Source of the DNA: Circinella umbellata
Lineage: Eukaryota > Mucoromycota > Mucoromycetes > Mucorales > Lichtheimiaceae
Direction of reading: 5' to 3'
DNA: 64,000 nucleotides
NCBI GenBank assembly: GCA_025093555.1
Contig: JAIWNF010000109.1
Span: forward strand, 1-64,000
Under the pieces are notes generated by a model. That model did not search any database. It was not told the origin of the DNA and saw nothing but the letters and a program-made list of their open reading frames with translations. The translations under genes were made by a program, and so were the position numbers. Positions 23,658 to 40,782 of the stretch are shown here, piece after piece. Every line of letters starts with the position of its first letter. The first letter of the stretch is position 1.

Positions 23658-24440
23658 TTATTTTTGTCGCTTTTTCTTGAGTTTCCATATCTCAATATCC
23701 TCATTTTCTATTAATTGTGTACGTAACAGTTTTTTGGGTATCATACGAGTCTCGAATCCAACTTGTTTTGCTTTATCAAGGAATGCATTCACCACAATAT
23801 CATCTCGATGTTCAAGTGCTACTAATGTTGTCGTTGTTGGTGATGCAAGATGATAACATGATAATAATAAAGGTTCCAAAAACTCGGTAGAATAAATACA
23901 ATCGGCAGCAAGAATGTAATTATAAGGCGGATCAAGACCGTTCACCTGAACAGCACTGGGTGATACACTATATTGAAGCCAATCCAATGGTTCAACACGT
24001 AATCGAGGCCCTTCTAACGACATTGTTGAGTCATGGGTCGATTGTTCCAAAAGTTGATACCACCAATCCTTTATATGTCGTTCATTTTGACGTTTATTTA
24101 CTTCCAGTACTTGTTCTACTACTGATGGTAAGTCGGTCATTATTGTATCAAAACCAAGGGCTGACATTGTTAATCCGCCAAGACCACATCCACTACCGAG
24201 TTCAATACATTTTTTTGCATTTTGTATTTCTAATTTTCCATCAACCATATTCCATGAAGGTCTTTTCATTGTATCCATTAAATAAAATGCGAGTACTTTA
24301 GCACTATCCCATACAGTTGTACCATGATTTTGTGTATTGTTGAGTTGACATAGATCCAATCTTAAAGAGGGACAAAGGTTGATGGAAAAAGTGGGAAGAC
24401 CTTTTGTATCCCTTAAATCTTCTGGCTGTTGCTGGTCCAT
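23658..24440 (-). CDS. METTL21-like (family 16) protein methyltransferase
   Basis: A single-exon gene of 260 residues, 89 bp from and convergent with the STK19 homologue. It has the seven-beta-strand SAM-binding fold of family 16: TVWDSAKVLAFYL (post-I helix of the METTL21 type), motif I ELGSGCGLGGL, a DLP acidic-loop residue in IMTDLPSV, and the post-IV ADCIYS sequence typical of lysine methyltransferases, then LVALEHRD and a final IWKLKKK strand. Family members methylate lysines on elongation factors, chaperones or ribosomal proteins in the cytosol. The exact substrate cannot be read from the sequence. Confidence 0.88.
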   Translation of the reverse strand: MDQQQPEDLRDTKGLPTFSINLCPSLRLDLCQLNNTQNHGTTVWDSAKVLAFYLMDTMKRPSWNMVDGKLEIQNAKKCIELGSGCGLGGLTMSALGFDTIMTDLPSVVEQVLEVNKRQNERHIKDWWYQLLEQSTHDSTMSLEGPRLRVEPLDWLQYSVSPSAVQVNGLDPPYNYILAADCIYSTEFLEPLLLSCYHLASPTTTTLVALEHRDDIVVNAFLDKAKQVGFETRMIPKKLLRTQLIENEDIEIWKLKKKRQK

Positions 24441-24556
24441 TTAATAAAGAGAGAAACAGAGAGAAAGAAAGAGAAGAAAAAAAGGTAGAAAAAAAAGTTT
24501 TGTGCTTCCGTGGATCATTGTGGCTTTAAACCCAGCATAAAATAATGGGCTGAGAT

Positions 24557-24862
24557 TCATAGTTTATCTTCAACAATTGAATGACATGACGGACAAGTTA
24601 TGAAAAAGGTCTCTTCATCCAATTTTTTTTCAGCCACCAATTTACTCTACGTACTAAATTCATCTTGTAATAATATTAATCATGTCGTTTTTATTATAAA
24701 CTCCTCAAATTCTTTTGCTGAAACCCCTTCAACAAAGAAATATCTCTTTGCACTCTCTGTTGTTACGTGCGTAATATCGATCTTGTTTATTTTTTTAGTT
24801 TGTCTGGGAAGTATGTTGCATATATATATATATATATATAGCGCTTTATAAATCTTTGCCAA
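24557..24862 (-). pseudogene. Short coding-like remnant with two in-frame stops
   Basis: One minus-strand frame reads ITHVTTESAKRYFFVEGVSA and KEFEEFIIKTT, then TGA, a further 10 codons, TAG, and SKLVAEKKLDEETFFITCPS with CHSIVEDKL and a stop. The codon pattern looks like old coding sequence, and the C-x-x-C could be a metal site. Both internal stops could come from TGG by one transition. No GT donor is found that would splice them out. Family not recognised; it could be chance, given the AT-rich setting. Confidence 0.35.
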
Positions 24863-26014
24863 AGATAAAGAAGAATGCTCGAGATTTATTATATTATACT
24901 ATTTTCGTTGTGGATATAGATATATATAGATGTCTAATATTTACTATATATATCAAGGTGTATTATCGCGTATCCTATTAAGCCACAGTAATCTTCTTTG
25001 TCTATATTGTCTATATTTTCTTCTATTTTAATTGTTTACATGGTGCTATTTGTGCTTTACGTATTCTTATTAAGAATGTGTGCACTCACTGAGTTTTTCA
25101 CTGAGCCAGTCAGTTCAATGAAACTTTGCTAATGTACTTGTTCTCGTCGTGTAGGTCCCTTGACAGTGATAGCAGATAGTAACAAAAAGTAGTATTATAA
25201 AAAAGGAAACTAAAGATACATGGCTTACAGCTTACAATATTTCCACTCCCTCTACGACACTTAGGTAATTCCTTTTTTCCTATCTATATAGTCCAAAATT
25301 TTACAACAGCTCGTCGACAAGTTCATTAGCAATGGTACTTTATCAACTTTATATGATATTCACTATAAGCCTGCTGCCACCCTTTAGATTATCGAAGGGT
25401 TTATTTTTGCATAAAATACGGTTTTTTTTACTAGATGAATCAAGTATGAATTATTATTTTTTGCTGGTTATTATCATTGTGCTTGGTAAAAAAGAATTAT
25501 AATGGCATTGGCGATTAATGGATGATATTGTAGATGACAAGATGTATAGTTTGAAATGTCAAAAGGAAGAAGGAAAAGAACACCTTTTGGACGTTCACAA
25601 GAAGGAAGAAAAAGGCACATAATAAATGATATAAGTTGTAGTTTTGCATTTTTTTACTCTTCTTTCGTACACTATTCTTACCCTACAACTATTCTTCTTT
25701 TTGTATTTGTATTAACAAGTAACAAACGATAGTACACTTAATAATAACTTATTATGGACAATCAAAATATTTTCTATATTACACATAGTCTTTTAAGATA
25801 TATAAAGTCTATTTTTCGCGCATAAAATGAAATAGATAAAGTGGTATATAACTTGATTGTTAGTTTATTGGATGCACAAAGTAAACAAACTACTTCCTTT
25901 TCTAGCTTCCTTCTAATGTCTGTTGCATAGTAACACAGGCTAAAACCCCAAACTACTCCGCTTTTTATTTTCAACTTTTTCTTTCTTTTTATCGTTTCCA
26001 AAAAATATAAAGCC
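24863..26014. promoter_or_regulatory. Intergenic upstream of RED; no further gene seen
   Basis: AT-rich sequence with short open frames only. The 3' part is the promoter and 5' UTR of the RED homologue. Confidence 0.45.
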
Positions 26015-27824
26015 ATGGGTGATTCTGGGTAAATATGAAAGGAAGTGCATTGCTTCTTAGAATCCTGTTGTAAATTAACACTTATATATATTTTTCTTCT
26101 TGTAGATTGAGTCAAGACGATTTTCGAAAACTTTTACAAACACCACGACCCAGTTCAAATGATGATTCAGAAACAACAACAGCACAAACACCACGCTTCA
26201 AGGCACCTGCACCAAAAGCACCGTAAATACTTTTTTTTCCATTATACCTTTTTTTTTTGATAATCTAATTGTCAATTTCTTTTTTTAAAAAAAAGAACAG
26301 TTACAAGTTTTAACACTCTCTTCTTTATTTTTTATTTGAAGACGAAATACAGGCGCTGTATTTGCTACACCACAAGCCATTCGAAAAAAGAAATCTCAAA
26401 AACCATCTTCAACACCTTCCAACTATCGCGATCGAGCTGCTGAGCGACGTAACAATGAACAACAAGATGAATTATCTACCGAAGAATTGTTACAGAAGAC
26501 AACAAGAGAACAAGATGAAACTCTAGACGCAAAGCAACTATATGAACAATCCAAATATCTAGGTGGTGATGTAGATCATACCCATCTTGTCAAGGGTTTG
26601 GATTATAGTTTGTTGGAAAAAGTTAGAAATGATATTGGAGTAAAGTTAGCGGATGCTAAAAGTGAAGCAGTATTGGATAATGCATTGGATCGATTAGGTC
26701 AAGAAAAAGGAACCACTCGTATAATTGATCAAGATGAGGATGAAGATGAAAACGATGAGGATGAAGTGGAGCGGATTGCTGTTCGATCGATATTAGCAAA
26801 AAATCTTGTTCACTTAATAACAACACCAAAACCAACAACTAATGAATTATTCACACCAGGACGTATGGCATTTGTTTTTGAATTGGCAGATGAGGTAGGA
26901 CATTATACGGATGCATTCGCTCTACCCACAACTGTCATTCGTAGTAAAGCAGATGTAATACGAAAGAGAACGGACATGCAACAAGAAACAGAATTAGTGA
27001 TTAATAAAATTTCACAAATTATGCGACCTCAACAACAAGAACCAGAAATAAAGAAAGAAGATAAGAAGAAAAAGAAGCAGAATTCAGAATCTATAGTCGC
27101 ACCACCGCCATTACCACCTGCTGATTCAGATGATGATATTTTCTCAGATGCAGGAACGGATTATGAATTAGATGAAGAAACATTGACAAAAGATAGAAAT
27201 GAGGTTGATGACGATGATGAAGTGGAAGAGAGTAGTACTGTACGAAAGAATTATTTTGGAAAAGAAGAGGAACATGAAGAAGAAAAAGAAGGAGATCAAA
27301 TGCAAGAAGTATCAAAATTATTGTCGCAGGCGACACAGCAAAACGAAATTCAACAGAGTGCGCCATCTCAACAACAAGAACAGGAGCAGGAGCAACCGGC
27401 AAAACGTCGAAAATTCGACCAAGAGCAAGAAGATGCGGATGCAATGGATATCGATATGTATGGTTTGGGAACAGCCGCACTTCCAACATCTTTTGAAGAT
27501 CGACAACGCACAATTGCTTATGATTCTGATGACGATGATGAAGAGGATGGAGGAAGTCGAGCAACTACATCATTAGTAGATCAAGGAACAAATCGTAACA
27601 AAAAAGCACAATTAACTCGATGGGACTTTGATGATGAAGAACAATGGCAAAAATACAAGGATACAATAGAAATCCACCCAAAAAGTGCATTTCAATACGG
27701 TGTTAAACTGGGAGATGGACGAAAACGAAATCGTGATCAACGACGTGGAATGTCTGATAAACAAAAGCTTAATCGAGATTATCAAATGGTTAAAAATATT
27801 ATGGATAAGAAATATGGTAAATAA
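26015..27824 (+). CDS. RED/IK homologue, spliceosome B-complex protein
   Basis: Three exons. Exon 1 is only 14 nt (26015-26028, ATGGGTGATTCTGG), exon 2 is 26106-26222 and exon 3 is 26342-27824; together 537 residues. The N-terminus reads MGDSGLSQDDFRKLLQTPRP after joining, and exon 3 has YRDRAAERRN, then SKYLGGDVDHTHLVKGLDYS, the hallmark RED segment. The middle is very acidic (DEDEDENDEDE). The C-terminus has TRWDFDDEEQWQKY and KSAFQYGVKLGDGRK. RED (IK) works with Smu1 to activate the spliceosome B complex in the nucleus. Presence of RED fits the intron-rich gene style here. The micro-exon start is inferred from phase and from the conserved LSQDDFRK. Confidence 0.9.
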
Positions 27825-27955
27825 TAAAAGAAAATATTGTTATTAACAGTATTATATATTATTTGTTACTATTATTATTATTATTTTACACAATTTGTTA
27901 TTTGTTTGTATATCCCATCATAAAAAAAACATCATTATCATCCATCCATCATCAA

Positions 27956-33525
<5,570 letters not shown>

Positions 33526-36500
33526 ATCTAAGCTACTATTGAATTATTATCCATTTTAGCTTTCTTTTTTTTTCCTCTTTTTCCCTCCAACCCAATTTCC
33601 TGCACAAATACACTCATTATGTATATATGTATATCTGCGTATCCATCGATCTATCTTTACCCTCCCTTCTTTGGTTTCACTCGTATTTTTTTTTTCTTTT
33701 TGGGATCATATATTACCTTGTTTGCTATTATATTATTTATATTTTTGTTGTTCTTGTTATTAATCGTTGTGTAGCAATAAACTAAAAGAGAGAAATAAAT
33801 AACTTATTTTTCATGTCAATATTTTTTTTTCTTTTACTATAAATGACGCTATGTTATTCTTATTACTATCTCCTTTCAAATACTTGCCTTGGAAAACGAG
33901 GGGGTGGAGGAAATAGAGAGATAGAAAGGGGTAAACAATAGAAACAAGAGAGGGCCCAACAAAATAAAAAGCGAGAGAGGAGGTCGATGTTCAGAGTTGA
34001 AAACAATAAGTTATGCAGGATGTGTTTTTTTCTTCAATTCAATCGGCGAAATCAACTTGACTTCATTTACGCACTTCTTTGTTGAAAATGAATCGTTCGT
34101 TTATATTATGTCGGGTCAAAGCAAGGAGTAAAACGATGGAATGAGAAATCAAAAGAAAGAGAGAGGAAAAAAAAAGAGATAATGTAAAATTAATATGTAT
34201 ATATAAAAAAAACTACCTTTTCAATAAAAGGGAAGAAGGGGCCAGAGGAAGGAGAGAGTGGCAAAAAAAATGAGCGTCAATGAATTTTTGATTGGTATAT
34301 TGCCTATATAATAATAAATCCCTCAGAATGTATATAAAAAAAAAGAAAAATGAGCGTTATATTTTTGTAAAATTGTGAAGTGAAGGTGGAGAAGAGAGAG
34401 AGAGTGAAGAAGAGAAAAGTGACAAAAATTCAAGGAAGAGACGTAAGAAAAAAAAGGTACAAGGGGTTTTTTTTTTCGTTAATATGATGATTGTTTAATA
34501 ATAATAATAATAATAATAAGCAAGCAACGAAGTTTGATAATTACTATAAATATAAAAAAAAAGCTTTGCTTGCTTATAATAATAATATAAATTACACATA
34601 ATGAAAACTCTTTTCTACAATATGTCTCAGGTGGTACAAGTTTTCCCTTTTTTAATTCTCAGTGTGTAAAATGATCATGATATGTTTTTCTGTTATATGT
34701 TCATATAAAAATGCTCAGCAAAAAACTATGTTGCAAAATTATGCATATTAGTTAATTATATCTGTTTTTCTTCTCGAAGTTGGTGGATTGTAGAAAAAAA
34801 AAGGGGAGAGTATTTATATCTATTTTATAATATAAATATTTACATCTGAGGGAAAATATAACACAAATTATTTTGTCAACTTTTTTTAAATTGACATACA
34901 ATATTATAAAGTTATGCAAGGTTATAATTATCATTTTTACACGTTGTGCATGTCATTGGTTTGCTCTTTTATGTAAATAAAAATATGATGCACGTGATCT
35001 AATTGACTATAAATATATAGATTGTCAGCTACGTAAACTCATCATGTTGCTCTGCAACAAATTCCATGGTTACCACCTGATATAGTTATTGTATTAAAAT
35101 AAAAGCATAGTTTTAATAAGCATTTAGCAATACGTACACGCACACACACACATGTATATATTTATTTAAAAGAAGGAAAAGGCAGTACTCGGCGCACACA
35201 ACACGCATAATAATGTAAATCATGCCTGCCCGCTCTGAACTTGGTAAATTAAGGAGAAATCCAAACTTGATCCATAAGGGATTGAACAAATAAAATATAG
35301 TACCAATAACCCATGTTATGCACATACGTAATGTTGAGTGCGACTTGATATTTGAAAAAAGAAAAAGTAAACAAAGAGAAATATTTTGGCACGAGCGTTG
35401 ATTTATCTCCAATTATATAGTCCCATTCCATGAAGTCGGGTTTTCTCTCTCTCTCTCTTTCCGCCTACTGCCAACATTTTCAGCTCTTTTCAATAAGGTT
35501 CAGACCTTAATCATCAGATTTTTATTAAAGCTTATTTTATAAACTATGTGATTAGATAAATTTATTAAATGTTTTGATACTATTTGAATCTTATTAATAT
35601 AATAGTTCTATTTACTTTATCATAAGACCAGAAAAAAAGAAATTATATTATTATTATGTCCAAGGTTACTAAAACTTAGAGACGGTAAGGAATATTGCAG
35701 TAATTTATCAAATTCAGTAATAAATTTGAAGTAGAAGATTTGGGTTGGACATTATTGGTGAGTAATTTTTTTTTATCTCTCATCATTATCACTTAAGTTG
35801 ACAAGGAGTTCTTCCGCACGTACTTTTTGCTTTTGGGCAAATGTAATATAAAATACACAAAATACATATCCCCCGCACCCATTCCCTCTCCCTGCTTCCC
35901 CGCATCTTATTTGTTCCCTGTCATTTTCGCTACTCTTTCATTGTACCCAAAAAATAAAAAAAAATTATTGCATATTTTTCCATATCGTTTTCTTTACGTA
36001 TTTTTAATTTCTCTTACATATCGGCTTTTAGTAAAGGGGACGATTAAATATCATTACAACATCATGTAAGGTTGTATTTTTGAATTTACAGCAAATAAGA
36101 AACATATGATGTAGATTACAATTTTTTTTTCTTTTCGAGTGATTAGAATTAGAGTCAATATCGTGCGATGGCCTTTTATTCAAAAATCGCATGTATAATC
36201 AATATGACTACTAACAACACTATGGGTCTGAAGTATTCTACATATACAGGGGTATTTTAAAGGGTGAAGGGGGAACGATAAGCAGAAAGATGTTTTGACA
36301 AGTATGTCATCAAATTGATAATAAACTTGATTACTTTTGTAACATTATAACATTTATATATGCTACTTATTATCAGGTCAGTGTTTTTCATCTTGACAGC
36401 GATTATACGTAACATGCGAGCTTTTGTTTTGTATATATAGTAGACCTATATACTGTATGTAAATTAACAGAAGGATATTTTCCGCCAAGGAAGAGTCATG

Positions 36501-38321
36501 GATCTTTCCTCTTTTAACAACAATTGTCTATCTCTGTGTATGGCAAATAAAGCGCTATTATATTGAAAAGAAGATGGTACGTACAAAGAGACTTTCTCAC
36601 ACGTAGCCTACTTCATCATACACTATGATACCTATTTATTCAACGTTGGGATTGCAGAAACAGAAAGACATCATCTACGTATAATAAACGAAGCGCCGAG
36701 ATCGACCTAAGCGAATTATTTTATCAAATTATATACAAGCATATGTCAATACACAGAAAGTCGATATTGTTAGTGAATAAAACAGCGCGTCATTTATTGT
36801 TTTACGTAAAAGAGAAAGAAAACCATTTTTGCTATCAATTTTCAAGAAAAAAAAAAGCAGAAAGATCGAGAGAACGAAGGTTACAATTGTCATAATTTTG
36901 GGCGTCCCAATTTTTTTTTAAAGTCGGATGTGGTAAGTAATCACCCCGTTCGGCCGCGTTAAAAAAACGCCAATACATCTGTATAAGTTCCATAGAAGTT
37001 CTATTTCAATATAATCTGCTGACTATATAGAAGACTAGAAATTCTTCATATTAAACCCGCCACATTTTAGTCGGAACGCTATCGGATCTGCAGCGTGTAT
37101 CAATTTTCGTTGCCAACAATATTACAAAAGGGGAAGATAAATTATAAAAGACAACAAAACTTTAATAATCTATTCTATTATAGTATTATTTTATTAATAT
37201 GAACGAAAGAAATTGTCATTATTAAATAAAATTACTAATAGCCTACAACTGAATAATAGGCTTTTTGATTGCTTAAAAAATAATTTGAATAACATACAAA
37301 ATAAAATAAAATAAAATAAAAAGAAGAACTTTTTCTTACCATAGTTCTAAACTCACTATTTCTCTGTAGTAATACAGTTTATATACTTGATACACCCAAA
37401 ATGACTCTTCTTTACCTTACCCCCTATTTTTGTTCTTTTTTGCCTTTATCCTACGTACGATATTCGCAGCAGTTGTAAATACTAATAATAACGCGGGTCA
37501 TGTCATGCTCTCACGAACCCAGTCACTTTAAAAAGTATTTGTATAGCTGATGTTTTTGATTTAATTGTTTTTGTTTTTGTTATTGTTATTGGTCTATAAT
37601 AAAGAAAAAAAAACCCAGTGCTAATCAGAATTTACAGCTCAACACATGGATAGTAAACCCGTCAACAAAGTAGTTCATTTGTGCAGACCGTTTTTTATGT
37701 TTATATATCTTTTCTTACTCCCCCCCCATACTATCTCTCTCCGATGCACCTACGGTGATGAATCCCGTGTGTATGGGACAATCATTGACAAACACGTCCC
37801 TCTCTTTATTTCCTCGTATCGCGCGTACTTGTATATAAATATATGATTAGGCATATTGCCACGGTGAAGTACATAAAAAGCTATGCATACTTGTAATAAG
37901 TTGGATCATTTAACTCCTTACACTGGATGGCCAGCAAAAAAAAAAAAAGAGAGATCAACAAGAGTTTATCATCATAATACACTTGAAAGACAAATATTTT
38001 TCTTCTCTTTTCTCTTCTTTTATTTTTCTCTTATATTTACCCGTACACTTTTCGTCCCTTCTCTTTTGTTTCTTTTTTTTTTTTTTGGTTATTGGCTTCT
38101 TGGGAAAGTATTAAGCCAAAATAATAATTCATTTATTAAGAATTGAAGAAGCTGATTGTCCTTCCTCCTTCTTCATAACCTCCCCCCAGAAAATAAGAAT
38201 AATACATAATATATATATATATATATATCAATTAGAGTCAATAACCATAATATATTTTTTATTATCAATTTCTTATCACCTTTTTCCTTCTTCACCTTCT
38301 TCTTTCTCTCTTCAACTCTTG
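33526..38321. other. 4.8-kb region without a supported gene
   Basis: Starts with the promoter and 5' UTR of the kinase (purine/pyrimidine-rich tracts to about 34450). It holds an (AAT)n repeat near 34496-34520 and an (AAAAT)n repeat near 37299-37321. Small open frames (for example about 35113-35412 minus) look like chance. The last 200 bp before 38322 are T/CT-rich and are the likely promoter of the Zn2Cys6 gene. Confidence 0.5.
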
Positions 38322-39573
38322 ATGTCTTTTCCGTCAAATAGTAGCAACTCTTTCCCACAATATATTAAAAAAGAAGATCCTCGTTTTGCTGCGATTCATC
38401 GAAGTATGATGAAAGATCAACAACAGCAACAACGTCGATTACCTCAATCGTTAAGTCGATCCAAAAGTACGGGTTCGTCTTCTTTGGCGTATACCTCTGC
38501 CAATGTCTCTACTCGACGACTAAGCTCAGGTTCAGCATGTGAAGTATGTCGTAAACGAAAAACTAAATGTGACGGCGGTAATCCTTGTGGATTCTGTGCA
38601 GTCAATGGCATTGAATGTGTTCATCGAGCTACGCGTCGAAAAAAGACTTCATTAGCGATCGGAAGTAGTAATATCACGGCCGCTATTAATAATAATAATA
38701 ACAATAGTAGTAGTCTAGCTATTAATACTATTGATACAAGAACAGTCACGACGATGATGTTCAACGATAACGGCAACAACAATATCAATATCAATGACAA
38801 TACTATAAATGGTGATACTACTGGCATTGCTACTTCTCCGATAAAAACGTTAAATAGTGCCTCAAATATAGGTGGTGGCGGTGGTGTTGCTACAATTAAT
38901 AATAGTAACTATAATAATATACCTAAAAATGCCCCTTCGTGGGTCAAGCAGCTAGGTATGCAGTGTCATATACACAGTTAATATAAATAACAACATCTGA
39001 TGATGTTTGGACTCACCATTTCAACCCTGATTTGTTTGATAGAAGGTCCCAGTAGAAGCAATCTTTCAAAACAAACCAGTTGCCCGTCATTGATGGTCGC
39101 AGCCCATTGGTCACCAACAAAAACCCCTCCTCTACCGTCATCAACTTCAACAAATAATAATGATCCAACTTCTGGAGTAAGAGAAGCTTATATGAATACG
39201 ACAATGACAAATCATTCACCAGGTTCAAATAGGAGAAATGTTGTCCATCGTGGAAAAGAAGAAATACCAAGTATGATGGGTAATTATTATTTTTTTCTTT
39301 CTTTTGTTTATACTATCTCCCTTCACCCATTCTTGATCGCTTGTTTTAACACACGCAATACTTATACACATATACACTTTGGTTTTGGGTGTAGATCAAC
39401 TTTCATGTAGGACTTTTTCAGCAGCTGCATTTGTCGATCATAAGACAAACTATCCTATCTATCCACTGTCGTCTTCTTCTGCAGCCAACAACAACAACAA
39501 ATCAAATAATATACCTGCGTCTCCTTTACCGACAAATACTTCAAAAGATACTTTCTCTTCTTTCAAAAATTAA
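38322..39573 (+). CDS. Zn2Cys6 fungal transcription factor
   Basis: Three exons (38322-38955, 39043-39279, 39395-39573) join in phase to 349 residues. Near residue 72 there is a binuclear zinc cluster, ACEVCRKRKTKCDGG then NPCGFCAVNGIECVHR, with C-x2-C-x6-C-x5-C-x2-C-x6-C spacing. Around it the protein is Ser/Asn/Thr-rich (several poly-Asn runs) and no fungal-specific middle-homology domain is visible, so it is short for the class. Zn2Cys6 proteins bind CGG triplets and control metabolism or development in fungi. The ATG at 38322 is the first in frame; the pyrimidine-rich leader supports it. Confidence 0.85.
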
Positions 39574-40460
39574 TAACATTCATTTATAGTAACAATAACT
39601 TTCTCTCTTATCCCTACTTTTTTTTCTGTACAGCAATTCTTTTTACGTATGCACTTTTCTATTCTTTCTTTCTTTCCTTTCTTTTACTTGCAATAAGTAC
39701 TTCTCCCCCTTTTCTTATTCATTATTAGTTTCTCATACTGAAACAACCCCACGATTATTTTACTAATGCATTCTACTATTTACACAAAATGTTTTTTTTT
39801 TCATAAATTGAAAATTTTCTATATTTATAAACAACTCTACAAGATTTAATAACAAACTGTAAGATAAGAATCGATCATGCTATATTCCTACTTCCTACTT
39901 ACGTATTATAGCAATAATAACTATCACTTTTATAAGTGTGGCATGTTAAATAATTAAAGTTCTTCCCTCTCTCGTTTTATTAAAAAATAAAGCTTAAAAA
40001 GAATAATTATATCTTAGATAAAAAGATGTACGTAGGTGAGTTTTAAACCCATTAGCTAACCAAACTATTGGAAGGTATTGTAGAAGATTTTGTTTTTCTT
40101 TTTTAAAAAACATCTTAAATGTGCAAGAACTAATCACAATGAAAAGGATTCTTTTTATCTGTTGTAACTTTTCATTATCAGAAACAAAACTGTATTGATG
40201 CACAAAAAAAAATTATGCAGCAGTACCACCCAGTCTATCGGATGGCATGTACATACACTTAACTAAAAAGAAAGGTTATATATCTTGTAATTATAGTTTA
40301 TATTTAGCAACTAAATGCAGAAGTAAGCTTCTAAAATAAGACTTTTTGGTTAAAAAAAACAATGATGTATATGTACTAGAAATAGAAAAAGATTTCAATT
40401 TTCAATAGGGGGTTTTCTAGGGCATATTTGACATATCCACCTTTCTCAAGTTTTTTTCTG
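39574..40460. other. Intergenic, AT-rich, no gene seen
   Basis: 3' flank of the Zn2Cys6 gene followed by AT-rich DNA with only short chance frames. Confidence 0.5.
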
Positions 40461-40462
40461 TA

Positions 40463-40780
40463 CAGTAGACCTCCTGGTTTGTGCACTTCCGCTACTTTGA
40501 AAATACAGTGTTCCGCAACTTTTGGAAGGAAGTGTCACAAAACACTTAATAAACCCTGCAAATTGCAAACGATATTTTGTCGATTTGCATAAACCAGGGG
40601 AAATTTATAATGTATTTTAGACATCGATAAAAAAAAGGAGATATTCACATAGTATATAGATTGGAATTGTCACCTATAAAAATACAAACTGTGGAATATT
40701 CACTCCAGCTAAATTAAAAACCCCAAGTTGCACAACTTTTTTGAAGGAAGTATCACCTTACAACAACCGGAGGTCTACTG
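40463..40780. mobile_element. Pogo-like MITE, 318 bp
   Basis: Perfect 12-bp terminal inverted repeats, CAGTAGACCTCC at the left and GGAGGTCTACTG at the right, are flanked by TA on both sides (40461-40462, 40781-40782), the target duplication of the Tc1/mariner superfamily. The CAGTA start is typical of pogo/Fot1 elements. Inside each end a second shared motif occurs in direct orientation: ACTTTTGGAAGGAAGTGTCAC near 40517 and ACTTTTTTGAAGGAAGTATCAC near 40737. There is no coding capacity, so mobility would depend on a transposase elsewhere. Confidence 0.85.
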
Positions 40781-40782
40781 TA

